Made by a program: the position numbers and the translations under genes
Shown: in pieces, positions 23,659-33,206 of the stretch
How the letters are laid out: every line of letters begins with the position of its first letter
Numbering within the stretch: position 1 is the first letter of the stretch
DNA from: Candidatus Butyricimonas faecavium
GTDB taxonomy: Bacteria; Bacteroidota; Bacteroidia; Bacteroidales; Marinifilaceae
Length of the DNA stretch: 51,367 bases
Assembly: GCA_944321125.1 (NCBI GenBank)
Contig: CALUKD010000025.1
Coordinates: forward strand, 1 to 51,367
Direction of reading: 5' to 3'
The notes under the pieces: generated by a model
What the model saw: the letters and a program-made list of their open reading frames with translations, nothing else
The model's database searches: none
What the model was told of the DNA's origin: nothing

Positions 23659-24273
23659 ATGATGATGAGATACTGCATTGTTTGTTTGCTGTTGGTAATC
23701 GTTTCTTTCGGGCAGGTGAATGCACAGGAAAATCGTAATGGCTTTCGATTGGACACGATCTATAAACCCGGGGCAAAACGTCAAGTGGTGAAAGCTCCAG
23801 TGAAAAAGAGTGTCCCCTTGAAATCGTCTGTGTCCCGGAAAGTGGGAAAATGGACATTAAGCGGTTCTTGCGGGATGTCCTTTGGGGATTATACCAGTAT
23901 AGACGTGTCTCCCCAGGTCGGATACCGTTGGAACGAGTTTTTCTCGGCCGGTGGTGGGGTGAGTTACAATTATCATCATTCTTCCAATCGTTATGATATG
24001 AATTATCTCGGGATAAACGTATTTGGGCGGGTGAATCCGGTACGATATATTGCTCTTCAAATTCAACCGGAATTAAAGGGGAGTTGGGGAAAGTCGTATG
24101 GAAAGAAGATAGACTTCCGTTATGTTCCCACGATGCTGGTAGGCGGGGGTGGAGTTATTCCCACCGGAACAGGCTCTATCTCCGTGATGTTTTATTATGA
24201 CGTGATACAGAATGAGTATTCTCCTTACGGGAAAAATTGGGTCTGTTCCGTGGGATATTCCTTTAATCTTTAA
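23659..24273 (+). CDS. Secreted outer-membrane beta-barrel-like protein
   Basis: This 204-residue protein has an N-terminal signal peptide (hydrophobic core C-I-V-C-L-L-L-V-I-V-S, cleavage after V-N-A) and a C-terminal half of alternating aromatic/polar strands (S-G-S-C-G-M-S-F-G-D-Y, then G-Y-R-W-N-E-F-F-S-A-G-G-G and V-G-Y-S-F-N-L at the end). This fits a small outer-membrane barrel. No specific function can be given. It ends directly against the convergent DUF2027/Smr gene at 24274. Confidence 0.72.
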   Translation: MMMRYCIVCLLLVIVSFGQVNAQENRNGFRLDTIYKPGAKRQVVKAPVKKSVPLKSSVSRKVGKWTLSGSCGMSFGDYTSIDVSPQVGYRWNEFFSAGGGVSYNYHHSSNRYDMNYLGINVFGRVNPVRYIALQIQPELKGSWGKSYGKKIDFRYVPTMLVGGGGVIPTGTGSISVMFYYDVIQNEYSPYGKNWVCSVGYSFNL

Positions 24274-25275
24274 TTATTTAATCGTGACCATCGTGGCTCC
24301 ATAGCCATATTGTTTGAAAGAAGCGTCTTGATGGTTGAAGCGTTTGTACTTGGTTTGGAGTTCCCAAAGGATGCGTTGTCTCAATACCCCGTCTCCTTTG
24401 CCGTGTATAAACACGATCTTTTGGCCCCGGCGGAGTTTGTATTGTTCCAGTGTTTTGTGGAACACGTCCATCTGGTAGTCCAGCATATCCTTGTTTGCCA
24501 TGCCTGTCGTGTCGTCGAGTAGTTTGTCTATATGCAAGTCGATCTCGATGATGTTGCTATTGGATTGTTTGGGAGTTTCCTTGTGGGGCGTGTCTTCCGT
24601 TTTATGGGGCGTTTTTTGTAAAAATTGTTCCGGAATGGTTTCTAACCCTTCTTCTTTGAGGATGGATTCCTTGTCCAGTGGTCGGAGTAGTGAGGTGGCA
24701 TTGAACCAGCGGGTATGTTTGTAAGCTCCCGCCTTGCACAAATTTACCGGAGTAACCTTAATTTGCGTGTCAATAGCGTTTTTAAGAGCATGAACACCTT
24801 TCTGATAGAACACGGATTGCACGTGTATCGCTTTAATCGTGTCTATTTCTTTGAGCGAGTAATTGCCGATCAGGTATGTCGTGTTCGGATTGCAGTTACC
24901 TGCCGTGATTCCGGTGTATTTTTCCCCGTCATGAAACGAGATGGAATAAAGGCTGGTTTGAGCGGTATCGTTCACGAGATAAATATCAAACCGACTTTCT
25001 GTCAAGTTATTAAAGTTCTCGGGGACAAATGCGATATAAAGGGTGTCGGCCGATTCCATAACCACGTTTTTCTGTCCGGATATGGACGTGGCGGATGCTG
25101 TTTTGGTCATGTTGCTATCTGAATGAATGACTACTAGGTTGTTTACTGATGCAGGAATTTCAAATCCGTATTCGTCGCAATATACGTTCACGGTGTTGTT
25201 ATCAATGATGCCGGTAACTTTGCCCTCTAGCTTGTCTGATATAAATCGTACGATGTCGCCTATTCTTATATTCAT
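24274..25275 (-). CDS. DUF2027 and Smr domain protein
   Basis: This 333-residue protein has an N-terminal domain starting M-N-I-R-I-G-D-I-V-R-F typical of DUF2027, a middle beta-rich domain and a C-terminal Smr domain. The Smr part shows I-D-L-H-I, then F-I-H-G-K-G-D-G-V-L and Y-G-Y-G-A-T-M-V at the end. Smr domains bind or cut nucleic acids; the Bacteroidota protein's role is not established. An upstream ATG at 25320 is open, but a TATTTTTG -7 box lies inside that extension, so the ATG at 25275 is used. Confidence 0.85.
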   Translation of the reverse strand: MNIRIGDIVRFISDKLEGKVTGIIDNNTVNVYCDEYGFEIPASVNNLVVIHSDSNMTKTASATSISGQKNVVMESADTLYIAFVPENFNNLTESRFDIYLVNDTAQTSLYSISFHDGEKYTGITAGNCNPNTTYLIGNYSLKEIDTIKAIHVQSVFYQKGVHALKNAIDTQIKVTPVNLCKAGAYKHTRWFNATSLLRPLDKESILKEEGLETIPEQFLQKTPHKTEDTPHKETPKQSNSNIIEIDLHIDKLLDDTTGMANKDMLDYQMDVFHKTLEQYKLRRGQKIVFIHGKGDGVLRQRILWELQTKYKRFNHQDASFKQYGYGATMVTIK

Positions 25276-25299
25276 GTCGTCTTCTGTTTTATTGTTAGG

Positions 25300-25307
25300 C
25301 AAAAATA
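25300..25307 (-). promoter_or_regulatory. -7 box of the DUF2027/Smr gene
   Basis: TATTTTTG on the minus strand, 24 bases before the chosen start codon; it decides between two in-frame ATGs. Confidence 0.5.
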
Positions 25308-25353
25308 GTGTTTTTTTCATTTGAAAATATTAATTTAGCCAGCTGATTGGTGA

Positions 25354-25382
25354 GTTAAAAACTAAAAGTTAAAAGCTAAAAG
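25354..25382. repeat. AT-rich dispersed repeat (AACTAAAAGTTAAAAGC type)
   Basis: This short repeat is built of AAAAGTT/AAAAGCT units. A second copy with the units in different order lies at 42671-42699, where it contains the hisIE stop codon. Confidence 0.5.
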
Positions 25383-25464
25383 GGAAGAAAGTAGAGATTA
25401 AATTAATGATTACTAGTTAATTCTTGATCTGCCTCGATAATGAAGTGAAATAAAATATAATATA

Positions 25465-27474
25465 ATGACATTACAAGAATTTCAACAATCAATTAGGGAA
25501 GGGATTCCGGCAGAATTGCCGGCTCCGAAGGCTTACGAACCGGAGATTAACCATGCCCCTAAAAGGAAAGATATCCTGACGAAAGAAGAAAAGAAACTGG
25601 CGATACGTAACGCTTTACGTTATTTTGACCCGAAACACCATGCCGTGCTGGCTCCTGAATTTGCCGAGGAGTTGGAGAAATACGGGCGTATTTATATGTA
25701 TCGTTTCCGTCCGGATTACAAGATGTATGCCCATAATATCAATGATTATCCTCACAAGAGCCTGCAAGCAGCGGGTATCATGCTGATGATGAATAATAAC
25801 CTGGATTATGCCGTGGCTCAACATCCTCACGAGTTGATTACTTACGGGGGAAACGGGGCGGTGTTCCAGAACTGGGCTCAGTATCGTCTGGCAATGAAGT
25901 ATTTGTCGGAAATGACTGATGAGCAGACGCTGGTGCTATATTCCGGTCACCCGATGGGATTGTTCCCGTCGCATAAGGATGCGCCACGTGTTGTGGTTAC
26001 GAACGGTATGGTGATCCCGAATTATTCAAAGCCGGATGATTGGGAACGTTTTAACGCTTTGGGTGTTTCCCAGTACGGGCAGATGACAGCAGGTTCTTTC
26101 ATGTATATTGGTCCGCAGGGAATTGTTCACGGTACCACGATTACCGTGTTGAATGCCGGGCGTAAGATTTCCAAACATGGAGAAGGGTTAGCTGGTAAAT
26201 TGTTTATTACCGCCGGATTAGGTGGTATGTCGGGTGCGCAGCCGAAAGCCGGGAATATTGCCGGATGTATCAGCATTACTGCCGAGATTAACCCAAAAGC
26301 TACGCATACCCGTCATTCTCAGGGATGGGTTGACGAGGTGATTGATGATCTGGATAAGCTGGTGGAGCGAGTGAAAGTGGCTCGCGAGAAGAAAGAGACA
26401 GTTTCTATCGCTTACCAAGGGAACGTGGTGGACGTGTGGGAACGTTTTGCGGAAGGAGATATTCCTGTTGAGCTGGGATCTGACCAGACTTCATTGCATA
26501 ACCCGTGGGCCGGGGGGTACTATCCCGTGGGAGTGAGTTTCGAGGAGTCCAAGCGGATGATGGCTGAGGAACCGGAGTTATTTAAGCAAAAGGTACAAGA
26601 ATCTTTGCGTCGTCACGTGGCTGCAATCAATAAGTGCGTGGCTCGTTTCGATACTTACTTCTTTGATTACGGTAACGCATTCTTGTTGGAATCATCCCGT
26701 GCGGGTGCTGATATCATGAAACCGAACGGAGATTTCAAATACCCGTCGTACGTGCAGGACATCATGGGACCGATGTGTTTTGATTACGGTTTCGGCCCCT
26801 TCCGTTGGGTATGCTCCAGTGGTGACCCGAAGGATTTGGCGAAGACGGATGAGATTGCTGCTCGTGTGTTAGAGGAAATCAAGACACATTCCCCGAAAGA
26901 GATTCAACAACAGATGGACGACAATATCCGTTGGATCAAGGCTGCTATGGAGAATCACCTGGTCGTAGGGTCGCAAGCCCGGATCTTGTATGCCGATGCT
27001 GAAGGTCGTATCAAGATTGCCGAGGCGTTTAACAAGGCTATCGCTGCCGGGGAAATTTCTGCTCCCGTGATTTTAGGACGTGATCATCATGACGTTTCCG
27101 GTACGGATTCTCCTTATCGAGAGACTTCAAATATATATGACGGATCTCGTTTCACGGCCGACATGGCTATCCAGAACGTGATCGGGGATTCTTTCCGCGG
27201 TGCGACCTGGGTATCTATCCACAATGGTGGTGGTGTAGGCTGGGGAGAAGTTATTAACGGTGGTTTCGGAATGATGCTGGACGGTTCTGCCGATAGCGAC
27301 AGACGTTTGAAGAATATGTTATTCTGGGACGTGAATAATGGAATCTCCCGTCGTAGCTGGGCTCGTAACGAGGGTGCTGTTTTTGCTATTAAACGTGCCA
27401 TGGAGGCAAACCCGAATTTGAAGGTGACGTTACCGAATTTTGCCGATGACCAGTTGATAGAGTCATTGTTTTAA
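25465..27474 (+). CDS. hutU: Urocanate hydratase
   Basis: This 669-residue enzyme converts urocanate to imidazolone propionate, the second step of histidine breakdown, using tightly bound NAD+. Family landmarks include Y-G-G-N-G-A-V-F-Q-N-W-A, L-Y-S-G-H-P-M-G-L-F-P-S, the Gly-rich T-A-G-L-G-G-M-S-G-A-Q-P and D-Q-T-S-L-H-N-P-W-A-G-G-Y-Y-P. It is longer than the roughly 560-residue proteobacterial HutU and fits the Bacteroidota form. No other hut gene is beside it. A histidine biosynthetic operon lies 8 kb downstream. Confidence 0.94.
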   Translation: MTLQEFQQSIREGIPAELPAPKAYEPEINHAPKRKDILTKEEKKLAIRNALRYFDPKHHAVLAPEFAEELEKYGRIYMYRFRPDYKMYAHNINDYPHKSLQAAGIMLMMNNNLDYAVAQHPHELITYGGNGAVFQNWAQYRLAMKYLSEMTDEQTLVLYSGHPMGLFPSHKDAPRVVVTNGMVIPNYSKPDDWERFNALGVSQYGQMTAGSFMYIGPQGIVHGTTITVLNAGRKISKHGEGLAGKLFITAGLGGMSGAQPKAGNIAGCISITAEINPKATHTRHSQGWVDEVIDDLDKLVERVKVAREKKETVSIAYQGNVVDVWERFAEGDIPVELGSDQTSLHNPWAGGYYPVGVSFEESKRMMAEEPELFKQKVQESLRRHVAAINKCVARFDTYFFDYGNAFLLESSRAGADIMKPNGDFKYPSYVQDIMGPMCFDYGFGPFRWVCSSGDPKDLAKTDEIAARVLEEIKTHSPKEIQQQMDDNIRWIKAAMENHLVVGSQARILYADAEGRIKIAEAFNKAIAAGEISAPVILGRDHHDVSGTDSPYRETSNIYDGSRFTADMAIQNVIGDSFRGATWVSIHNGGGVGWGEVINGGFGMMLDGSADSDRRLKNMLFWDVNNGISRRSWARNEGAVFAIKRAMEANPNLKVTLPNFADDQLIESLF

Positions 27475-27492
27475 ATAAAATATTTTTGATAT

Positions 27493-27528
27493 ACGGGGAA
27501 TACTTTTAGAAGTGTTCCCCGTTTTTTT
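27493..27528 (+). terminator. Intrinsic terminator of hutU
   Basis: ACGGGGAATACTT pairs with AAGTGTTCCCCGT (one G-U) and is followed by seven T residues, 19 bases after the hutU stop. Confidence 0.9.
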
Positions 27529-27703
27529 ATTCCCTTTCTTCTAAGGTAACAAGTATTACTTGCATTATAGTTGTGCCGTAGTCTCGTTAGTAAGTCAACG
27601 GGAAGTTGACGTGTCGGGTGTGTGAATATGTACCTGATTTTATTTGAAATAGAATCAATATATTAACGAGACACGTCTACGATTCCAGTGTGAACGGAGC
27701 CAG

Positions 27704-28603
27704 TTACTTGAACAGAGTCATGAATTTCGTGGGAATGGGGGTCTCGAATTTCATTTCTTTTCCCGTAATGGGATGGGTAAAGGTGAGCTTGAAAGCGTGT
27801 AGGGCCAAGCGGTGCAAGGGGTTTTTCGTGGCCCCGTATTTTGGATCCCCCGTAACGGGGTGTCCGATTTCTTGCATATGTACCCTAATTTGGTTTTTGC
27901 GTCCGGTTTCCAATTCAAGTTCCACAAGTGAGAATTGTCGGTTCGATTTTAAGGTCGTGTAGTTCGTGATGGCCAATTTCCCGTTTTGTGAAGAGGTGGA
28001 GTGGACGATCAAGGCTTTGTTCTCGCTGATGTAGGATTTCACCTGTCCTTGTTCCGGTTGCGGGCATCCCTCGATGACGGCGACATATTTCCGTTCCCGG
28101 ATCATTTCGTTCCAGTTCTTTTGTAGAGTTTCCTGAACCTTTTTGTTTTTGGCAAACATCATGATACCGGAAGTTTCTTTATCCAAGCGATGCAGGATAA
28201 AAATGTGGTTCCGGGGATCTTTGTTTTTCAAGTAGTTGTTCAGGATGTAATAAGCTGTCTTGGTTTTATCTCGCTCTGTTCCCATGGAAAGTAGTCCGCT
28301 TGCCTTTTCCACGACAAGCAAATGTTCATCTTCATACAGGAGGTTGAGCATGGGATGGTGAAAAGGAGCCGCGCTTTTGTTCATCCCGACGGAAACCGTG
28401 TCCCCGGGTTTGAGAGGCGAGTCGAATTGCGTGGTGATGCGATTGTTTATCTGCACGAGTTTGTGGGCCAAGAATGATTTTACGGCAGTTCTGCTTTGAT
28501 CATGTAAGACTTGTAGTAGAAAAGGCATTAGCGTGTTTTCTTCTTGTACGTCGAAACTTCGGCTACGTGGGGCTTTGGCACGGGATGAATTCTGGGGTTT
28601 CAT
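27704..28603 (-). CDS. RluA-family RNA pseudouridine synthase
   Basis: This 299-residue protein has an N-terminal S4 RNA-binding region (R-T-A-V-K-S-F-L-A-H-K-L-V-Q-I-N, G-D-T-V-S-V) and an RluA catalytic domain with the signature H-R-L-D-K-E-T-S-G, whose Asp is the catalytic nucleophile. The C-terminal R-K-N-Q-I-R-V-H-M-Q-E-I-G-H-P-V-x-G-D-x-K-Y-G is also conserved. It isomerises uridines in rRNA or tRNA; which site is unknown. I use the ATG at 28603; the frame upstream runs through a TACCTTTG -7 box (28628-28635) and is non-coding. Confidence 0.93.
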   Translation of the reverse strand: MKPQNSSRAKAPRSRSFDVQEENTLMPFLLQVLHDQSRTAVKSFLAHKLVQINNRITTQFDSPLKPGDTVSVGMNKSAAPFHHPMLNLLYEDEHLLVVEKASGLLSMGTERDKTKTAYYILNNYLKNKDPRNHIFILHRLDKETSGIMMFAKNKKVQETLQKNWNEMIRERKYVAVIEGCPQPEQGQVKSYISENKALIVHSTSSQNGKLAITNYTTLKSNRQFSLVELELETGRKNQIRVHMQEIGHPVTGDPKYGATKNPLHRLALHAFKLTFTHPITGKEMKFETPIPTKFMTLFK

Positions 28604-28627
28604 GAGTTTATTTGTTTTAATCGGGAA

Positions 28628-28635
28628 CAAAGGTA
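28628..28635 (-). promoter_or_regulatory. -7 box of the RluA-family gene
   Basis: TACCTTTG on the minus strand, 24 bases before the chosen ATG. Confidence 0.55.
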
Positions 28636-28799
28636 ATAAAACTAAGGACGTGATTTGCGGGTTTGTGCGAAAATAGACACTTGTTATTTTGAGATGTTGC
28701 GGAATTAGAGGCGATTTATTGGAACTTGGGCTCACGCTTTGCTGTAGATTAATATTTAGGAATTTATTCCAAATATTATTAACCAACAAATGATCGATT

Positions 28800-29753
28800 A
28801 TGAGTAACAAATTATTATTACTGTTGATTTTAGGCGTCGTGTTTTTTTCCGCTTGTAGCGATGATGACAAAGATCCGAATTATGATGGGACATATAAAGA
28901 TTCGGGATTGGAGTTGTCAAGGGACGGGATGGTATTGAGTGGAAAGAGTGTCGCTTTATCTGGTAACACGCTGACCTTGGGTAACGTGATTCCGGGAGAA
29001 CCGGCATTGGCGATTCCCGTGACGATCACGGGAAGTGCAGTGGAAGGTACGAGCAGTAATGACTTCCGGGAAGTGAAGGTCTCCGGGAAAATTGAAGGAG
29101 GAAAAATGAACCTGACTCTTGCGGTGAAGAATAAGGCCACGGATATTGAGGGTATTTGGGCGGTAGGAAATCTGGATGCAGGCATTATGGCTACACATTT
29201 TACTTTCACGACAGATAAGGAAAAGGTGAAATACGGTGAGACTGAGGTCGCTCCAGAGAATGTGATAGGGTTTGTGAATGGCATATTTGGATGGATGTTG
29301 CCCACGTTTTTGAGAGATATAACTTTCACGAATGATGGCAATATCACGGCTTCTTACAATAGTGATATGAATAATCCACAATATGCAACGTCTCCTAAAG
29401 GTATGGCCTTTTATAATTTGGTGGGAGGAAAGTTGTATATCTCTGCAAATATTACAGGCATCGTGGAGGATATTGGGCGTAGTACTTCTGACCCGTTGAC
29501 GGAGATCATGGTCGTGTTGGAACAGGGGCTTCCTTTTGAAATCTCGAAAGATACGGAAAAAGAAACAATGGATGTCTATATGATCCGGGAGACATTATTA
29601 CCATTTATGGCTTTGTTACCCATGTTGGGAGAAGTTATGCCTGAAGAATTCCAGAGTTACGCTGGATTTATCACGGATTTGGGACCGATTATTCAAGAAG
29701 GGAAAACGGCGGAATTGGGATTGGTGTTGACGCAAAAGAAAACCGCTGAATAG
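28800..29753 (+). CDS. DUF4925-type surface lipoprotein A
   Basis: This 317-residue lipoprotein has a signal peptide with lipobox F-S-A-C (Cys19) followed by S-D-D-D-K-D, an acidic stretch of the kind linked in Bacteroidota to surface export. Blocks shared with the two paralogues at 29888 and 33286 are: I-P-G-E-P-A-L after a calycin-like N-terminal domain, F-x-N-D-G-N-I-T-A-S-Y in the middle, G-R-S-T-x-D-P before a helix, and a helical end. The assignment to DUF4925 is from recall. Its function is unknown. A terminator at 29775-29813 separates it from the next paralogue. Confidence 0.8.
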   Translation: MSNKLLLLLILGVVFFSACSDDDKDPNYDGTYKDSGLELSRDGMVLSGKSVALSGNTLTLGNVIPGEPALAIPVTITGSAVEGTSSNDFREVKVSGKIEGGKMNLTLAVKNKATDIEGIWAVGNLDAGIMATHFTFTTDKEKVKYGETEVAPENVIGFVNGIFGWMLPTFLRDITFTNDGNITASYNSDMNNPQYATSPKGMAFYNLVGGKLYISANITGIVEDIGRSTSDPLTEIMVVLEQGLPFEISKDTEKETMDVYMIRETLLPFMALLPMLGEVMPEEFQSYAGFITDLGPIIQEGKTAELGLVLTQKKTAE

Positions 29754-29774
29754 TAATATTGTACAAGACGATTT

Positions 29775-29813
29775 AGAGAGTTATGTTGCATATGGTGATG
29801 TGACTCTCTTTTT
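29775..29813 (+). terminator. Intrinsic terminator after lipoprotein A
   Basis: AGAGAGTTA and TGACTCTCT pair with one mismatch or wobble around a 17-base loop, followed by TTTTT. Confidence 0.65.
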
Positions 29814-29887
29814 GTGGAAAATGATTTATATGGAATATTCTTTATATAGGTAGAGTGGAGTTATTATAAATAGTTAAATGAAATGTT

Positions 29888-30964
29888 ATGAAGAACAAGT
29901 TTTTATTATTGATGATTTTAGGAATTGTATTTTTTGCTAGTTGTAGCGATAGTGACAATAAAGACACGCCGAAAGATTTTAACGGGATTTATTCTACAAC
30001 GAGTACGGATCGGGTGTTAGATTTGAAGTATAGTAACGCTGTATTTATCGGGAAATCTGTTGATTTTAATTCTGCGGATGGAAAGAGTGCAACCTTGAAG
30101 TTGCAAGGGGTTGTCCCGGGAGAGAGTGAAACCGTATTCTCTAGTGTTCCATTGGAGTCCGGCAGTTCGGTTTATACGTTCTCTGCCGAGGATAAAAATG
30201 ACTCTCGGACGGTGACTTTGGAAGGCGCTATCGTGAAAGGGAAGTTGACGATGAACGTGAACGTGAAGTTTGCCCAGAATGAGTTGATGAAGACATGGGA
30301 TTTTTCATCAGTAAAAATGGCATGGACTCCTCACGATTATCCTTTGACAGAGGTCGATTTGGGATTTACTAAAATGAAGATCACGACAGGATTGCTGGCG
30401 ACTATGGCTCCCACGATGTTGGCAAAAGAGCTAAAGAATTATTTACAAAACGTGACTTTCAGGGAAGATGGAAATATCGTGGCGACTTATAATACAGCTA
30501 CTGTAACAGAAGAAAATCCGGAACCGGAGGCTGATTGGCAGAGTTCACCGTTGAATCTGGCACAGTATTGCGTGAAAGATGGTGTTTGCTACGTGTTTTT
30601 GAGCTTGGATATGATTATGCGACAGGTTGATATGGATCAAGAGGGACGTTCAGCGGGAACGGATCCGATTCTTGGTGCTGTTGAGCAATTGTTGGCTAAT
30701 GGGATTCCAGTGCATTTTGAAAAGACTGTGGGATCGGATGGTAAAGATGCGTTGTACGTTTATTTGGATGAGGTGCTGCTGAAACAATTGGGCCCTCTGT
30801 TACCGATGGTTGAGAGTTTGATCCCGGAGGATATGGCATTCGAGGCTAGTATTCTTGGGAAAACTATATCTGTTCCTATTGGACCGATTTTGGAAAATCT
30901 ACCGGGTGCGTTGGAAGTAACGACTGCTATGCAGGTGGGATTGCAATTCAAGGGAGCCGAGTAG
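29888..30964 (+). CDS. DUF4925-type surface lipoprotein B
   Basis: This 358-residue lipoprotein begins M-K-N-K-F-L-L-L and has the lipobox F-A-S-C followed by S-D-S-D-N-K-D. It shares with its neighbours the V-P-G-E motif, F-R-E-D-G-N-I-V-A-T-Y, and G-R-S-A-G-T-D-P-I-L-G before the C-terminal helices. Family by recall is DUF4925; function unknown. No clear promoter with a TTTG -7 box is seen in the 134 bases upstream, so it may depend on read-through or an unusual promoter. Confidence 0.8.
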   Translation: MKNKFLLLMILGIVFFASCSDSDNKDTPKDFNGIYSTTSTDRVLDLKYSNAVFIGKSVDFNSADGKSATLKLQGVVPGESETVFSSVPLESGSSVYTFSAEDKNDSRTVTLEGAIVKGKLTMNVNVKFAQNELMKTWDFSSVKMAWTPHDYPLTEVDLGFTKMKITTGLLATMAPTMLAKELKNYLQNVTFREDGNIVATYNTATVTEENPEPEADWQSSPLNLAQYCVKDGVCYVFLSLDMIMRQVDMDQEGRSAGTDPILGAVEQLLANGIPVHFEKTVGSDGKDALYVYLDEVLLKQLGPLLPMVESLIPEDMAFEASILGKTISVPIGPILENLPGALEVTTAMQVGLQFKGAE

Positions 30965-31005
30965 TGTTAGGAAAAGAAATTTCTAGATATGTAAAGCATT
31001 TAAAA

Positions 31006-31040
31006 ATTGTCCGGGTATATTTAATATGTACCCGGACAAT
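31006..31040 (-). terminator. Hairpin between convergent lipoprotein genes
   Basis: ATTGTCCGGGTA and TACCCGGACAAT form a perfect 12-bp stem with an 11-base loop. On the minus strand it is followed by TTTTAAA, serving the gene at 31046-32941; it may act both ways. Confidence 0.75.
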
Positions 31041-31045
31041 GTGTA

Positions 31046-32941
31046 TTAATAGGTTATTTCCAAAGATTTTACCCATAACGTGCTGTTAGGAGCTCCTTTG
31101 TAGGAATCTCCTTCTTTACTTGGGGTGCAGACAATGGCAAGCTTGTACTTTTTGTTGGCAGGGTCAAATGAACCATTTCCCGTGGGTTCGAAATTGACCG
31201 TTTTTTCTATAAAGTTGTCTTGGGACCCGCCACTGAAAGCAGCTTTTAGAATTACTTTCTTGGATTCGTTGATATTTGTTCCGTCTAGGTGATCGTTGTA
31301 AGAATCGACTTCGTATAAGTAGGCGATTAAAGAACACTCGTCTATTTTGTCCGGAATTTCTTCTGCGGTAACTGTCGTGGTGGAACCCTCTGTTTTAACT
31401 ACCGTGTTGAAGTACGTTGTTCCAGGCGTGTATTTGTACGTGAATTTGAAGGCTACGGGAGCTGCTGTTCCTCGGTAAGCTTCCCCGAAGTGGGTACTTT
31501 TCAAGGGTGCGGTGGCATCTAAATCGAATGTTCCGTTGAATAATGTTCCGGCAGTAACTTTAGGTAGCACGACAGCCATGAATGCGATATAACTACCGTA
31601 CGTGTCTCTTGTTATGATTTTCGCTGCATCTCCGTCTTGTGTAACGGGATAGGGTGTTGCTGTTAATTCGGGGTGACCGATCATCATTCCTGATAAAGGA
31701 AAGAAATCTGCAGCCATATTGGAACTGGCCATGTTCATCGGTTCTTGATATTCTTTCCCTTCTGGAGTAATCCAGCTATTCATTTTGTAGATGGATTTGA
31801 ATTCCTGCATTTTCTCTAAGCGGAGAGTTTTGGTGCTGGGATAGCGTACGTCTTCGGGAGTAATGTGATATTTTACGTCGTATTTTTCTCCTTCAATTTT
31901 GGAGAAATCAATGGATTCACCTTCTTTGAGTATGGATTTAGTCCCGTCTGAATATCGAACGACGATGGAATCCAATGTGGCGCCTTTCGGGAGTTCAATC
32001 TTAGGCGTTAGCTTTAGTTGGCTGGCAGTCGCTGTTTCCCAGATTTTGAAAATATAAATAGAGGATGTTTTTGAATTATCCGGTTGTGTGGCCACGGCAT
32101 CCCCTTCAATTATTAAGTTGATTTTAGTGTCAACGCTTTCCGTGATCGTGTCTCCCGTAAAAGTAACATTAACAGTCAAGGGGGAGGCATCCACCACGAG
32201 ATTCAGTTTCATGATGTGATCTTCGACGATAGCTCCGCGTGCAGTTAGTTTTACCCCTGTTACACCGGGAATTTCTAAGTCTGTAAGTTCCCGGTCTTTT
32301 GCCGTGAATCCGTATACTTCTCCTCTTTTTACGAAAGAGATGGTGTCTAGTTGTATTGTCCCTAGATTGATGCCTTGGAATGAGAAGTTCTCGATTCTCA
32401 AGCGGAGTTTGTTCGGGTCTTTATCTGATGGCTTGTTCACGTACACGCGTTGAGTCATGGTTATGGGGGCTAGTCCCAGATTGATGGCCATTTCTCCTTT
32501 AAACGTTTTGTTGTAGAAACTTTCCGCACTTGCTGGTTCTCCTTCAATTTCCGTGATCGTGATGTTAATTTCCATGATCTCGTCTTCAATATTAGCGTTG
32601 GCCTGAACGCTATATCCACTGACATTGTCGGTTATGGAGCCTTTTAATTGACTGTAATAAGTACGACTGAGGGCTTCGAACCTGACATTGGAAATTTCGA
32701 ATTCGGGATAGCCGGGAACTATGTTGATTAACTTGAAAGAAGTCGTGTTGTCATCTTTTTGAATAATTTGTACGGAAGTTCCTTCCGGTGCAGAGATTCC
32801 GTCAATAGTGGCTTTTAAATTTTCTCCGGAATACTGCCCGACAATTTTGTCTATCGTGGGTGGTTCCGGATTATCATCATTTTTACAACCTGTAAAAAAT
32901 GCAATACTTAAAGCTAATAACAATAGTAATTTGTTTTTCAT
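31046..32941 (-). CDS. Large lipoprotein with calycin-like repeats and a PCMD-type C-terminus
   Basis: This 631-residue lipoprotein begins M-K-N-K-L-L-L-L and has the lipobox F-T-G-C (Cys19). Residues about 30-290 contain two repeated beta-rich, calycin-like modules (V-G-Q-Y-S-G-E-N-L-K-A-T-I and F-K-G-E-M-A-I-N-L), and the C-terminal 240 residues resemble the putative carbohydrate-metabolism (PCMD) domain (M-N-S-W-I-T-P-E-G-K-E-Y, M-A-S-S-N-M-A-A). It is divergent from the lipoprotein at 33286. The two genes share an almost identical 5' leader and start region and flank an invertible segment. In the orientation seen, no promoter faces this gene, so it is probably silent. Confidence 0.78.
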   Translation of the reverse strand: MKNKLLLLLALSIAFFTGCKNDDNPEPPTIDKIVGQYSGENLKATIDGISAPEGTSVQIIQKDDNTTSFKLINIVPGYPEFEISNVRFEALSRTYYSQLKGSITDNVSGYSVQANANIEDEIMEINITITEIEGEPASAESFYNKTFKGEMAINLGLAPITMTQRVYVNKPSDKDPNKLRLRIENFSFQGINLGTIQLDTISFVKRGEVYGFTAKDRELTDLEIPGVTGVKLTARGAIVEDHIMKLNLVVDASPLTVNVTFTGDTITESVDTKINLIIEGDAVATQPDNSKTSSIYIFKIWETATASQLKLTPKIELPKGATLDSIVVRYSDGTKSILKEGESIDFSKIEGEKYDVKYHITPEDVRYPSTKTLRLEKMQEFKSIYKMNSWITPEGKEYQEPMNMASSNMAADFFPLSGMMIGHPELTATPYPVTQDGDAAKIITRDTYGSYIAFMAVVLPKVTAGTLFNGTFDLDATAPLKSTHFGEAYRGTAAPVAFKFTYKYTPGTTYFNTVVKTEGSTTTVTAEEIPDKIDECSLIAYLYEVDSYNDHLDGTNINESKKVILKAAFSGGSQDNFIEKTVNFEPTGNGSFDPANKKYKLAIVCTPSKEGDSYKGAPNSTLWVKSLEITY

Positions 32942-32990
32942 ACTTCATTGAATATTAATTAGACATCTTTTTATAATCAAGTTAGACTAT

Positions 32991-33011
32991 CAATAAACCT
33001 TCGTTTTTTGA
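32991..33011 (+). repeat. Left inverted repeat of the invertible segment
   Basis: 21 bases, exactly the reverse complement of 33207-33227. Confidence 0.9.
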
Positions 33012-33141
33012 TAGCGGGCATAAAATCGTTTTCAGGATCAATTTGAAGGAATGGAATATAGCTAGATCGCTATAAAGTAGAAAAATGTATGATCAATAAA
33101 TATCAGATAATTAAATAGATATGACAGTGTAAGTGTTAAAA

Positions 33142-33174
33142 TTGAATTCCTGTTGTAATATTTGATTAAATTTG
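33142..33174 (+). promoter_or_regulatory. Promoter inside the invertible segment
   Basis: TTG at 33142-33144 and TAAATTTG at 33167-33174 are 22 bases apart and face the lipoprotein at 33286. No TAnnTTTG faces the opposite way between the segment and 32941. Confidence 0.6.
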
Positions 33175-33206
33175 CACGTTTTTTGCTAATGATAAGGCTG
33201 CATGGC

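Noticed and set aside
25465-27474. hutU as part of a hut operon coupled to the his operon
   Set aside because: It has its own terminator at 27493-27528, no other hut gene is adjacent and 8 kb with several opposed genes separates it from his.
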